64,000 nucleotides of DNA from Mesorhizobium sp. PAMC28654 (GCF_020616515.1 NZ_CP085135.1:2108001-2172000), one strand, 5' to 3'. Positions 44,676 through 53,051 are shown, counted from the first letter of the stretch. Notes: generated by a model not told the origin, from the letters alone. Translations and numbers: made by a program.

Positions 44676-45542
44676 TCAGTCGACGGGATCGGACAGGTGG
44701 GCCGCCAGCGCCGTCATGATCTCGGCGGCCGCGAGGGCGGCTATGACCTGCGGTCGCTTGTCCTTGACCGCGGCGCCGCCGATCGGCGAAACGAGGCGGG
44801 CGAATTCCGCCTCGTTTCCATCGGCCGATTTCAGGAACCAGTTCCTGAACGTCGCGTTCTTGGTCTTCGAACCGATCATTCCGACATAGGCGGTGTCGAC
44901 GCGTTTCAACGCCTCGGCGACGATTAGGAAATCCAGTGCGTGGTCGTGAGTAAGGATGGCGAAGGCAGTTCCGGCGGGAGCTTTCCGCACCATCTCCTCG
45001 GGCATCGGCGTCAGGCTGGTTTCGATTGCTTCCGGCATGCCCTCCAGCGCCTCGGCGCGGGTTTCGATGACAACGACATGCACCGGGAGCAGCGCCACCG
45101 CCGAGGCCAGTGCCTGGCCGACATGACCGCCGCCGAAAATGTAGACATGCGGCAGTTCAGCGTCTTCGGCCTCCGCCGCCGCAACCAGTTGCTGGGCCAA
45201 CGCCGCATCGACCAGCCGGATCAACACCTCGACCCTGCCGCCGCAACATTGGCCGATCTCCGGGCCTAGCGGCACGTCGAGGGTGGCGCGGATTTCGTTC
45301 ACGTCGACACGCGACATGACGGACTTCCGGGAGTGATTGGCTCCGACCATCTGCTGGGCCTTGTCGATCGCCATGTATTCGAGCTGGCCGCCGCCGATCG
45401 TGCCCGATATCGCCGAACGAGACACGAGCATGAAGGCGCCCTTCTCGCGTGGTGTCGAGCCTTTTGTCCCGGCCACTTCGACCAAGGCGATACGGCCCTG
45501 GCCAGCAAGGAAGTCTCTCAGGCTCTGCACTTTCGAGTTCAT
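44676..45542 (-). CDS. xdhC: Xanthine dehydrogenase accessory protein XdhC
   Basis: The 288-residue product binds and sulfurates molybdenum cofactor for xanthine dehydrogenase. It has the N-terminal XdhC domain (VEVAGTKGSTPREKGAFMLV, TIGGGQLEYMAI, GQCCGGRVEVLI) and a C-terminal Rossmann domain (VYIFGGGHVGQALA, YVGMIGSKTKN, SPIGGAAVKDKRPQVIA). ATG 45542 is preferred over the frame start at 45638. Its likely clients, XdhA and XdhB, are encoded 17 kb downstream on the other strand, an unusual separation since the three are usually adjacent. Confidence 0.95.
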   Translation of the reverse strand: MNSKVQSLRDFLAGQGRIALVEVAGTKGSTPREKGAFMLVSRSAISGTIGGGQLEYMAIDKAQQMVGANHSRKSVMSRVDVNEIRATLDVPLGPEIGQCCGGRVEVLIRLVDAALAQQLVAAAEAEDAELPHVYIFGGGHVGQALASAVALLPVHVVVIETRAEALEGMPEAIETSLTPMPEEMVRKAPAGTAFAILTHDHALDFLIVAEALKRVDTAYVGMIGSKTKNATFRNWFLKSADGNEAEFARLVSPIGGAAVKDKRPQVIAALAAAEIMTALAAHLSDPVD

Positions 45543-45757
45543 CTTCGCATTCCCGGATGGGAAAAAAGGAGTTTTGGGGCCCGAATTGTACATTCTCCCG
45601 GATTCCGGGACAGATACAGGCGCCGGCCTGAGCCTCATTTTTCAGTCGCTCGATCTCCGTCAGCACACGCTCCGGTCTTGCCGGCACATCAAGGCCAGCC
45701 CTGATCCCTTGGTACCGCGACCGACATGCCGCGCGGCAAGCGCGGCCGACCAGCATT

Positions 45758-46936
45758 TCAAGCCCCGACCTCGTCCAGAAGGCGCCACAAGAAATGCTCG
45801 CAGCGGGCAACTTGGTCCAGGGTGATGAACTCGTCCGCCTTGTGGGCCTGGTCGATCGAGCCCGGACCACAGATGATGGTCGGGATGCCGGCCTCTTGAA
45901 AATGCCCGGCCTCGGTGCCGAAGCCGACGCAGGTCGAATCGCTGGAGCCCGAAAGCTTCTGCGCCAGCCTGGTGATCTCAGCATCGCACGCCGTATTGAG
46001 AGCTGCCGCCCCGGGCACCTTCTTCCAGACGAAGCCGGCCTCGGGCGAGACCGCTCGCATTTCCGGCTCGACATGACGGGCGACGAACGCCTTGCATTCG
46101 TCGACATAGGCTTCCGGGTTTTCTCCGGGCAGGAAGCGGATGTCGAAATCGAAGGTGCAGTGGCCGGCGACAATGTTGACGGCGGTACCGCCATTGACCA
46201 TGCAGCACTGGATGGTGGTGTAGGCTGGCGCCTCGAAATCGCCGTTGTAAGGTCCCTCGTCACGCAGGCGGCGCTGGATGCGCTTGAAGTAGGCGATCGC
46301 CTCGCCCGCGGCTTCTACCGCGTTCACGCCCTGATGCGCGATGCCTGAATGCGCCGGCAAGCCCGTGACCTGTACATGGCCTCCAATCTTGCCCTTGTGT
46401 GCGCGGATCACCTTCATTTCCGAGGGCTCGCCAACGATGCAGGCGAGTGGTAGCGGTCCACGGCCGACAACATCGTTGATCAGAAGCGGGACACCGAGGC
46501 AGCCGACCTCCTCGTCAAAGGACATCGCCAGGTGCAAAGGCGTCTTCAGCCCGCGTTTGAGGAACTCCGGCGCGAACGCGGTTGCGATTGCCAGAAAGCC
46601 CTTCATGTCGCAAACGCCGCGCCCGAAGACCTTACCGTCACGGCGGGCCAGCTTGAAGGGATCTGATGTCCATTCCTGGTCGTCGACGGGCACGATGTCG
46701 GTATGGCCGGACAGGATTATACCCGGCTGGTCGCGAGGGCCAAGTGTTGCAAACAGGTTCGCCTTGCCCCGCTCTCTGTCGTAGGTCAGCACGCAGTCCA
46801 CGCCGAGCTGACCGAGATAGTCGCGGACGAAGTGGATCAGCGGGAGATTGCTGTTCCGGCTCGTCGTGTCGAAGCTTATGAATTTCTCGATCATGTCCAG
46901 GCTGAACAATTCGCCCGGATCCCTGTTGCTTTGCAT
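45758..46936 (-). CDS. M20-family amidohydrolase, ArgE (acetylornithine deacetylase)-like
   Basis: A 392-residue di-zinc M20 enzyme. Metal ligands are in ILSGHTDIVPVDD and FGRGVCDMKGFLAIA (the bridging Asp), the general base Glu in SFDEEVGCLG, and a distal His near the C-terminus (IPTIICGPGSIDQAHKADEF). By sequence it resembles ArgE. By context, between xdhC and hydroxyisourate hydrolase, it could act on an allantoin product such as allantoate or ureidoglycolate. That role is an inference. It ends 215 bases before xdhC starts and begins 9 bases after the hydroxyisourate hydrolase gene. Confidence 0.88.
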   Translation of the reverse strand: MQSNRDPGELFSLDMIEKFISFDTTSRNSNLPLIHFVRDYLGQLGVDCVLTYDRERGKANLFATLGPRDQPGIILSGHTDIVPVDDQEWTSDPFKLARRDGKVFGRGVCDMKGFLAIATAFAPEFLKRGLKTPLHLAMSFDEEVGCLGVPLLINDVVGRGPLPLACIVGEPSEMKVIRAHKGKIGGHVQVTGLPAHSGIAHQGVNAVEAAGEAIAYFKRIQRRLRDEGPYNGDFEAPAYTTIQCCMVNGGTAVNIVAGHCTFDFDIRFLPGENPEAYVDECKAFVARHVEPEMRAVSPEAGFVWKKVPGAAALNTACDAEITRLAQKLSGSSDSTCVGFGTEAGHFQEAGIPTIICGPGSIDQAHKADEFITLDQVARCEHFLWRLLDEVGA

Positions 46937-46945
46937 GATTGACTC

Positions 46946-47758
46946 CTAGCTTCCGCGATAGCAGCTGTATCCCCACGGGGACAAAAGCAGCGGTATGTGA
47001 TGGTGCGCACTGGCATCGATCACCCTGACCCGAATGCGGATCCGATCGAAGAACGGCGTGGCGCCGACACCGAAATTGGCGCGGGCGAAATAGTCGCCGG
47101 CCTCGAACGTGAGTTCATAGTCACCACGCTGCAGCTTCCCCGCATCGATCAGCCATTGATCGGTGCGGCCTTCGTCATTGACGACGAAACCGCCCACAGC
47201 GGTCCGGCAATCCCCGTCACCGCACCGATACAGCTCCCCCTTGAGGGAGCCCGCCCCTATCCCGCGCGATATGTCGATCACATGGACGGTCAGGCCAGGG
47301 CCACCGACGCCGGGCGGGGGCGCGGCCGGATGGTTCGGCAAACTCACCCGTGCGCTGATAGCGCCCCAACTGCCCTTGTCGTCCGGCACCCTGGAAGGCG
47401 GCGCGCCGCGGTAGGTCGAATATCCGCCGGGGGCCAGCACTAGCGGCACGTGATAGTGTCCCGCGGGATCCGAGATGTTGAACTCGACGGGAATGATGTC
47501 GAAGGGCGAGGCCGCGCCGTGGTACGCGCCGGCGTCGAACTCGAGGACATATGCACCAGGCTCGACCGTTGATTGCGTCAGCAGCGGAGCCTCGCATCGT
47601 CCCTGCACGTTGGTAACCGCCTTTGCGATGGAAACCTTGCACCCGCCGGCGAGGCGGAAGAGCTCCACCGCGAGATTTGCCGCTGGCACGCCCTTCGCGA
47701 TGTCCAAGGCGTGCGTCGTCAACGACGCGGCTGCCGAATGCAAGTCAGACAAGGCCAT
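46946..47758 (-). CDS. Tandem-domain 5-hydroxyisourate hydrolase
   Basis: HIU hydrolase opens 5-hydroxyisourate made from urate. The usual protein is a single domain of about 110-120 residues. This 270-residue protein has two. Domain 1 (residues 11-118) has TTHALDIAKG, an Arg in VQGRCE, AGHYHVPLVLAP and YSTYRG. Domain 2 (156-270) has TVHVIDISRG, an Arg in DEGRTD, AHHHIPLLLSPWG and the C-terminal YSCYRGS. Both keep the His, Arg and His positions of the active site. A Pro-rich linker joins them. The family acts as a tetramer, so this may form a pseudo-tetramer from two chains. An operator-like palindrome lies 68 bases upstream. Confidence 0.9.
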   Translation of the reverse strand: MALSDLHSAAASLTTHALDIAKGVPAANLAVELFRLAGGCKVSIAKAVTNVQGRCEAPLLTQSTVEPGAYVLEFDAGAYHGAASPFDIIPVEFNISDPAGHYHVPLVLAPGGYSTYRGAPPSRVPDDKGSWGAISARVSLPNHPAAPPPGVGGPGLTVHVIDISRGIGAGSLKGELYRCGDGDCRTAVGGFVVNDEGRTDQWLIDAGKLQRGDYELTFEAGDYFARANFGVGATPFFDRIRIRVRVIDASAHHHIPLLLSPWGYSCYRGS

Positions 47759-47825
47759 GATACGTCTCGGAAAATGCTCGTCGCCAAATTCAAGTCACCA
47801 AATGATTTTACAAAATGATTTGATT

Positions 47826-47835
47826 TTGTCTACAA
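47826..47835. promoter_or_regulatory. Operator-like palindrome TTGTCTACAA
   Basis: Lies between the hydroxyisourate hydrolase gene (minus) and the racemase-like gene (plus). It fits TTGTNNACAA, shared with 57729, 57808 and 58673. It is the weakest of the four, with only the outer four bases of each arm paired. Confidence 0.55.
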
Positions 47836-47873
47836 TTATGTGAACGATTTTTGATGCCTCTGGAGAACCTCGC

Positions 47874-48617
47874 ATGAGAATTCTGTTGATCAATCCGAAT
47901 ACCAGCACCTTCGTCACCGAAAAGGTTGCCGCGGAAGCCCGTAGGGTTGCCGCGCCCGGTACCGAGATCGTCCCCGTCACGGGCCGTCTCGGCGCCGCGA
48001 TCGTCAGCGGCCGTTCCGAAGACGCCTTGGCCGCGACCGAAGCCATGTGCCTGGCGGCCGAATACGGTGGCGATTGCGACGCCGTCATCCTTGCCATTTC
48101 GTTCGACAGCGGTCTGCGGCCCCTGCGTGAGATGCTTTCCATTCCCGTTGTCGGCATGAGCGAAGCCGCGATGCTGGCCGCCTGCACCTTGGGTGGGAAG
48201 TTTGCGATGGTGACGTTCGGCAATCGCGCGGCGCCGATCTATGCGGAGCTTTGCCATGGCTACGGCCTGAGTGGGCGGCTTTCCAACGTAGTGTCGTTGG
48301 CGCCGCTGACGGATGCCGAAATGCGCGATCCGCTGTTGATCCTACCAAGGCTTGTCGAGGCGATAGACAGGACGGTCTGCGAAGATCGCACGGAAGCGGC
48401 CATCCTGGCCGGCGCGATATTTGCCGGGATCACCGATGACGTGGCCGAAAGAGTGAACATTCCGATGCTGAACGGCGTCGCCGAAGCGGTAGGCATTGCC
48501 GAAATGCTGGCCAGGGTAAGACCGCGCAAGGCGAAATGCGGAAGTTACCAGCTGCCAGCGGCAAAGAAGATCGAATGGCCGAATTCCGCTCTGGTTTCCC
48601 GTTTCAAGACGTTCTGA
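47874..48617 (+). CDS. Asp/Glu/hydantoin racemase-family protein lacking both catalytic cysteines
   Basis: A 247-residue protein of the HyuA/AroM-like racemase family: MRILLINPNTSTFVTEKV at the start (INPNT is diagnostic), IPVVGMSEAAMLAACTLGGK in the middle, and NIPMLNGVAEAVGIAEMLA near the end. Family racemases use two Cys, one in an ACF-type motif and one in a GCAG-type motif. Here those positions read ILAISFDSG (Ile near residue 75) and ILAGAIFAG (Ala near 181). It is therefore unlikely to racemise by the two-base Cys mechanism. It may bind a ligand or have another reaction with allantoin or ureido compounds. Confidence 0.85.
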   Translation: MRILLINPNTSTFVTEKVAAEARRVAAPGTEIVPVTGRLGAAIVSGRSEDALAATEAMCLAAEYGGDCDAVILAISFDSGLRPLREMLSIPVVGMSEAAMLAACTLGGKFAMVTFGNRAAPIYAELCHGYGLSGRLSNVVSLAPLTDAEMRDPLLILPRLVEAIDRTVCEDRTEAAILAGAIFAGITDDVAERVNIPMLNGVAEAVGIAEMLARVRPRKAKCGSYQLPAAKKIEWPNSALVSRFKTF

Positions 48618-48679
48618 CGGTCCTGGTCGGGCTACGGAAACTTCGCGGCGTTTCCATAGCCCTGCGAGAGCAGGCAGCC

Positions 48680-49426
48680 CTATGATACGTGCGGGTCGCG
48701 GTTCCAGTTCTTGTAGATCAGGTACCTGGCGTTTGTCCGACCGAGCGCGCCGAACCATTGCGCCGCGAACGGTCCCATCCAGATGACATCGCCCGCCTCG
48801 ACCGGATACCACGAGTTGTCGAGGCGATAGACGCCCCCGCCGTTCAGCAGCAACAATCCATGTTCCATGAAATGGGTCTCGACATATGGGAGCGATCCGC
48901 CTGGCGCGAAGTCCATTATGTTGACTTCGCAGTCGAAGGCATTGCCGGCAGGCAGCAGCTTTTGCAACATGATCATGTCGTCGCCCTTCATGGGCGACCT
49001 GGCCACGCTCCCGACCCGTCCGACGAACGGTTCGGGTCGTCCCTCATCGGCAAGCTCGATGTAGCGTTTTTCCAGGACGACGATCCTGGACTTTTCGAGC
49101 GCCCTGATTTCGTGGGGGCGATCCGACGGAAGGAAGGCGTAGCCCTCGACGCCGAGTTGGTGGGTTTTTCCGTCGACCGACAGGCTGACATTTCCCGACA
49201 GAACAAAGAAGAAGCGCTGTATGCCGATCAGGGGCTCCCGCCCGACCGCTTCGGCCGGCAGGTCAACGAAGAACTCGGTGAAGCGCGCGCCGGTTTGCGG
49301 GGTGATGACGAAGATGACCTCGCTGCCGGGCCAGTTCGGCAGCGTCGTGCGCTCGTGGCTGTCAGGGCAGACCAGCGCGTGCCGATCCCGCACCGACGTT
49401 CTTGTCTCGCCAAGCTTTTGTCTCAT
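48680..49426 (-). CDS. Bicupin, (S)-ureidoglycine aminohydrolase type
   Basis: A 248-residue two-cupin protein. The N-terminal cupin has FFFVLSGNVSLSVDGKTHQL and YAFLPSDRPHEI. The C-terminal cupin carries the metal site, with NIMDFAPGGSLPYVETHFMEHGLLLLNGGGVYRL (Glu, His, His pattern) and VIWMGPFAAQWFGALG. This matches AllE/YlbA, a manganese enzyme that releases ammonia from ureidoglycine after allantoate cleavage. It is the last gene after the ABC importer genes on the minus strand and could suffer polar effects from the transposon upstream. ATG 49426 has GGGAG five bases before it. Confidence 0.88.
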   Translation of the reverse strand: MRQKLGETRTSVRDRHALVCPDSHERTTLPNWPGSEVIFVITPQTGARFTEFFVDLPAEAVGREPLIGIQRFFFVLSGNVSLSVDGKTHQLGVEGYAFLPSDRPHEIRALEKSRIVVLEKRYIELADEGRPEPFVGRVGSVARSPMKGDDMIMLQKLLPAGNAFDCEVNIMDFAPGGSLPYVETHFMEHGLLLLNGGGVYRLDNSWYPVEAGDVIWMGPFAAQWFGALGRTNARYLIYKNWNRDPHVS

Positions 49427-50070
49427 GATGACTCCCAATTCAAAAAACGAAGTTCGGACGTGCCGCCGGAAGTCCCTTGCGCGGGCTTCAGCGCTCACCG
49501 CGGAAATAAGGGATGCCCAGCCGGCTCGGCTCTTCCGATTGCTGACGCTTGACGATCATCAGCACGATCGCGGCGATATACGGCAGGGCCAGGAATATCT
49601 GGTAGGGCAGCGCCACGCCGACGCCCTGGATTTGCAATTGCAGCGCGTCCAGAAAGGCGAAGACGAGCGCGGCCAGAAGTATTCCGGTCGGGCGCCAATT
49701 CCCCGCGATGACGATGACAAGCGCGAGCCAGCCGCGGCCGGCAGTGATGTCTGGCACGAAACGGACGGTGGATGCGATGGTGACGAAGGCGCCGCCGATC
49801 CCGATCAACATCCCGCCGGCGACAACGGCACCGTATTGGCGCGCTGTCACGCTGAGCCCGCGTGTGTCGATGACTTTCGGGTTCTCGCCAAGGCAGCGTA
49901 TCTCGAGCCCGTACTTCGTGCGGTAGAGAAAGAACCAGACAGCGGGGACCAGGAGGAAAGCGACATATGTCAGCAGCTTCTGCTGGAAGAAAATCGGCCC
50001 GACATAGGGGATGTCCGAAAGGAACGGGATCACGACATTACCGAAGGTCTCGATGGTGGGCATCGATTGC

Positions 50071-50078
50071 CCTTCGAA
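50071..50078. repeat. Target-site duplication, left copy (CCTTCGAA)
   Basis: Matches 53578-53585 on the other side of the transposon. Eight bases fits the 8-9 bp duplications of IS1-family elements. Confidence 0.9.
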
Positions 50079-50100
50079 GGTAGTGTCTCAGTTTGAAATT
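50079..50100 (+). repeat. Left terminal inverted repeat of the IS1-family transposon
   Basis: Begins GGTAGTGTCTCAGTTTGAAA and is identical in inverted orientation to 53556-53577. The last base is the first base (on the plus strand) of the NYN gene stop codon triplet. Confidence 0.95.
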
Positions 50101-50765
50101 CAGCGCTTTCGCTTCGGCCGCTGATCTGGCGGCATCCACCATGCAGGCGGGTCGTATTCGAGCGGTCGACGGATGAACCGCCCATCCAAGGACTTAACGA
50201 AATTGGGCATCAAAGCCCGCTCCATATCCTCTTTGCGGATCGTGAAATCGAGGTCCGAATAAGGAAGGGACTTGTCGGGCGGTTTGCGGTTGGGTGGAGC
50301 TACTATAGCCAATTTTTTGTCGGGGAATCTGTCTTTAAAAAATCGCGCCGTTGACGCTTGATCGGAATCCGCGCTGACCAGAAATGCCCAATCGAAAACG
50401 TCATCTACCGCATCCATCATAAGAGATAGCGCGACGTTAATATCGGACTGCTTTTCGGAATGCCGGTTAAGCTCATCATTGAAGACGAAATGACCCTCTA
50501 GGACCGTAACACCACATGCAATTTGCGCATTGTTGAATGTCCGATGGCGTCCTAGCGAGTCGGGTTTGTGAAAAGGCATGGCCGTGCAAAACACGACTTT
50601 CTTCAAATCGAGGCCGTTTGGAGCGCATAGAATCTCAGACAGCCTCCACAGGTTGCACCATTTCATAAATGGTTCACCCATTTCGTGTACTGGGTGATAA
50701 AGATTGAACCCGTCGAAATAAAAAGCTGCCCTTTTTTGGGGTATTGGGTCTTGAATCTGGCTCAA
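50100..50765 (-). CDS. NYN-domain (PIN-like) nuclease-family protein, transposon cargo
   Basis: A 221-residue protein of the NYN/LabA-DUF88 group. Acidic motifs of the PIN-like fold are RAAFYFDGFNLYHPV (first Asp and Asn, residues about 13-25), EKQSDINVALSLMMDAV (second Asp) and AFLVSADSDQASTARFF (third Asp pair). NYN proteins are predicted metal-dependent ribonucleases, and several act in RNA decay or defence. The start is TTG 50765 with AGGT upstream. The stop codon touches the left terminal repeat, so the gene is integral to the element. The C-terminus is basic (DQRPKRKR). Confidence 0.85.
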   Translation of the reverse strand: MSQIQDPIPQKRAAFYFDGFNLYHPVHEMGEPFMKWCNLWRLSEILCAPNGLDLKKVVFCTAMPFHKPDSLGRHRTFNNAQIACGVTVLEGHFVFNDELNRHSEKQSDINVALSLMMDAVDDVFDWAFLVSADSDQASTARFFKDRFPDKKLAIVAPPNRKPPDKSLPYSDLDFTIRKEDMERALMPNFVKSLDGRFIRRPLEYDPPAWWMPPDQRPKRKR

Positions 50766-50813
50766 TTGCGGGATACCTAACGGCTACAACGTTGTGCTGT
50801 TCTCAGCACGACA

Positions 50814-50854
50814 GCCCCAGCGTCAGGCTTGCCGGCGACTGGGGTTTTCCTTTT
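50814..50854 (+). terminator. Hairpin with T-run between the NYN and transposase genes
   Basis: CCCCAG/CTGGGG arms flank an 18-base loop, followed by TTTTCCTTTT. A second hairpin (GTTGTGCTG/CAGCACGAC) lies just left at 50791-50812. As oriented, the T-run stops plus-strand transcripts. On the minus strand the pair may separate transposase from NYN transcription. Confidence 0.6.
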
Positions 50855-51739
50855 CTACGCCTTCTTTTTATATGGCCCCCTTGGCCCCGGCCTTGGGGCA
50901 ATAGCGTCCATCTTCTCGCAAATATCCTCCATTGACCAGAGCGTCTGCGACACACCAGCCGCCATTGCGGGCGAGGTTTTCAGCGTCTTGTGGATGCGAA
51001 TGAAGTTGTACCAGACGGTGTACAACGCGACCATGTGAACGTGGTTTTCAAACTTCTTTGAGAATGCGTTGGTGAGGCGCGTAAAGCGGCGCATATGCAT
51101 GCGCATGGTGAGGTTCTGGCGTTCAACGTACGACGTGCTGACATGCGCCAGATCGGGCGAGCCTTCAATCCGCTTCTTGGTCGCGCCAGTACATACAGCG
51201 GGGCTGTAGCGGCGTTCCTGTGGCACTGCCTTGCCTTCCGGCTCGCCGTACTGCTTCACCAGCATCGCGTAGTCGATATCCGCTCCAAAGGCTTCCTCGA
51301 CCGCATTGAGATAGGCGCGGTGACCATCGGTCGTAAGCTGGACGCGGTTGGCGAGGCGTTCCTTCACGTCGTCCATGAAGGCCAGCGCATATTCGCCGTC
51401 ACGACCGCCGACCAGCCAAGAGATGATAAGCTTGCTGTCGCTGTCCAAAGCGGTCCAAGTCCATGTGTCGCCAGCGCCATCGACACGGTTCTTCATGGCT
51501 GCGACGTTCTTTTGCTTCGCGCCAGTGAACGACCAGATTTCGTCACACTGGACGCGCTTGGCCTTCACGTTGCGAACTTCGCGGTCATGCAGATCAGCGC
51601 AGAACTTGCCGGCATCGACCAGCAGCTTGGAAACCGTGTTGATCGACACGTCGGCAACGCGGGATATCGAGCGCATCGACGAACCCTCGCAGAGCATCGA
51701 GAGGATTTGGACGCGGGTCTGGAGGGGCAGCTTGTTCAT
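50855..51739 (-). CDS. IS1-family transposase
   Basis: A 294-residue single-frame transposase. An N-terminal HTH ([38 protein letters not shown]) precedes a DDE core: [15 protein letters not shown] (Asp), [14 protein letters not shown] (Asp) and [16 protein letters not shown] (Glu). [20 protein letters not shown] is characteristic of the IS1-type branch common in alphaproteobacteria. A frame extension to 51778 exists, but the family N-terminus starts at 51739. The gene looks intact and could act in trans on related ends. Confidence 0.93.
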   Translation of the reverse strand: MNKLPLQTRVQILSMLCEGSSMRSISRVADVSINTVSKLLVDAGKFCADLHDREVRNVKAKRVQCDEIWSFTGAKQKNVAAMKNRVDGAGDTWTWTALDSDSKLIISWLVGGRDGEYALAFMDDVKERLANRVQLTTDGHRAYLNAVEEAFGADIDYAMLVKQYGEPEGKAVPQERRYSPAVCTGATKKRIEGSPDLAHVSTSYVERQNLTMRMHMRRFTRLTNAFSKKFENHVHMVALYTVWYNFIRIHKTLKTSPAMAAGVSQTLWSMEDICEKMDAIAPRPGPRGPYKKKA

Positions 51740-51891
51740 GCCCCTAATATCTGAACTTTTATGCTTACTGTCAAGCATCTGAAATATTTTTCTGTTCTGC
51801 TATGGCGCAATCGCCGAATCGGATATAATAAAAAGTAGATATCAAAAAGCCAAGAGCATCCTTGCCGAAAATAATAATTTTGTTATAATCC

Positions 51892-52266
51892 ATGAGTGAA
51901 TGGACCATACTGGATTACATCGAGCCTACGGGCCGCAACTGTGCTGCCGACTGGCTCGCAGGGCTGTCGCATGAGGCTCAGGCTGTGATTGCTCAAAGGC
52001 TTTTGGCGATGGAAGGCATGAAGGTGTGGTCGGAAAAATGGGCGTCTAAGCTATCAGATTGGGACGGACTAATCGAACTGAGAGTAACCTATAAGGGCGT
52101 ACAATATCGCCCGCTTGGTGTTTACCAGCCGAATAAAAGGTTCGTTCTGCTCGGCGGAGCAATAGAAAAGGGCAACGAGATGCCCCGTCGCCATCTAGAT
52201 TCAGCCGATAGACGAAGAAAGCAACTACAAAAGGACCCGACACGTGTCAGACAACATGAATACTAA
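51892..52266 (+). CDS. Type II toxin, RelE/HigB (Gp49-like) family
   Basis: A 124-residue protein of the phage-derived Gp49/HigB-like group. Features are AADWLAGLSHEAQAVIAQRL, the strand LIELRVTYKGVQYRPLGVY, and FVLLGGAIEKGNEMPRRHLD with the Lys/Arg-rich end (RRRKQLQKDPTR). HigB-type toxins cut mRNA on the ribosome. Gene order toxin before antitoxin is as in higBA. No Shine-Dalgarno is seen before ATG 51892, and TATAAT lies directly upstream (51884-51889). It overlaps the antitoxin gene by 23 bases. Confidence 0.85.
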   Translation: MSEWTILDYIEPTGRNCAADWLAGLSHEAQAVIAQRLLAMEGMKVWSEKWASKLSDWDGLIELRVTYKGVQYRPLGVYQPNKRFVLLGGAIEKGNEMPRRHLDSADRRRKQLQKDPTRVRQHEY

Positions 52267-52756
52267 GCTAGAGAAACTTTGGGGGAAATTTCAAAGCAAG
52301 ATCTTTCGCGATAGTTTCGTTGACTCACATGCGTCAACGACGGTTGCTGCTCAAATATTTACTATGCGGGAAGATAGAGAGTGGACCCAGTCTGACTTAG
52401 CGGCAGCCACTGGCATGGCCCAATCAAGAATATCTCTATTGGAAGACCCGTCATATGACAGGATGAATATTGGCACACTGAAAAGAATAGCTACTGCTTT
52501 TGATGTTGGACTTTTAGTATCGTTTGTTCCATTCAGCGAAGTCTTGCGTCACGCCGCCGATGATAGCGACGACCGCTTTTCTGTCAGGCCCTTTTCTCAG
52601 GATTTTGCCCCTGTCGTCGGGAACACGAATTGGTCAGCGACAGCTCTCGTTTACAATGTTGACAGAACAGCCAAGGTTTCCGTGACGAAGCCCACGGAAA
52701 ATAGAGAAATCAGGATCGTAGAAAATGAAAACACCTCCCACGCAAACGTTGGCTAA
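52244..52756 (+). CDS. XRE-family antitoxin (HigA-like)
   Basis: A 170-residue protein with a Cro/CI helix-turn-helix at residues about 38-95 (QIFTMREDREWTQSDLAAAT, GMAQSRISLLEDP, LKRIATAFDVGLLVSFVPF). It probably neutralises the preceding toxin and represses the operon. The C-terminal 70 residues are less clear and may contact the toxin. The start is GTG 52244 with AAGGA eight bases upstream. ATG 52256 is an alternative. It overlaps both neighbours, which implies coupled translation. Confidence 0.87.
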   Translation: MSDNMNTKLEKLWGKFQSKIFRDSFVDSHASTTVAAQIFTMREDREWTQSDLAAATGMAQSRISLLEDPSYDRMNIGTLKRIATAFDVGLLVSFVPFSEVLRHAADDSDDRFSVRPFSQDFAPVVGNTNWSATALVYNVDRTAKVSVTKPTENREIRIVENENTSHANVG

Positions 52757-53051
52757 CAAACAATCTCCTGACTTTAAATACATTTACTCCAACGCCTACG
52801 TGATTCAGATGACTTCCAATGAGGCCGTTATTAAATTCGGCATAAATGAAGATGCCAGCAGGCCTAATGAAACAATCTTGGAGCAGGTAGCAATTGTTAC
52901 AAATTTAGTATCGATAAAAATGTTAGTCGGAATTTTGTCTGAAACTATCAAGAAATTTGAGGACGACAATAAGATAACTATTCCGTATTCGAAGGATCAG
53001 GCGGATGATATTTTGAAGAAGATGGTGATAAGCGCCAATAAGCCTATTTAG
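52725..53051 (+). CDS. DUF3467-like protein, third gene of the toxin-antitoxin operon
   Basis: A 108-residue protein. YSNAYVIQMTSNEAVIKFGI followed by VAIVTNLVSIKMLVGILSET, then IKKFEDDNKITIP, resembles the DUF3467 pattern (strand, strand, then an 'L...L...YE...G.I' helix). The assignment is tentative. ATG 52725 lies inside the antitoxin gene (32-base overlap) with AGGA upstream. It may be a third regulator or chaperone of the module. Confidence 0.6.
   Translation: MKTPPTQTLANKQSPDFKYIYSNAYVIQMTSNEAVIKFGINEDASRPNETILEQVAIVTNLVSIKMLVGILSETIKKFEDDNKITIPYSKDQADDILKKMVISANKPI

Noticed and set aside
45586..45600. TTGTAC sequence upstream of xdhC as another GntR operator
   Set aside because: Only one half-site matches; the ACAA arm is absent.
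45157..46263. Minus-strand frame overlapping xdhC and the M20 gene
   Set aside because: It is a shifted frame of the M20 gene joined to the non-coding gap. The segment in the 215-bp gap has no family pattern or ribosome site.
51761..51778. ATGCTT/AAGCAT inverted repeat as the HigA operator
   Set aside because: It overlaps the region just upstream of the transposase start and lies over 110 bases from the toxin start. Six-base arms are too short to claim without more sites.
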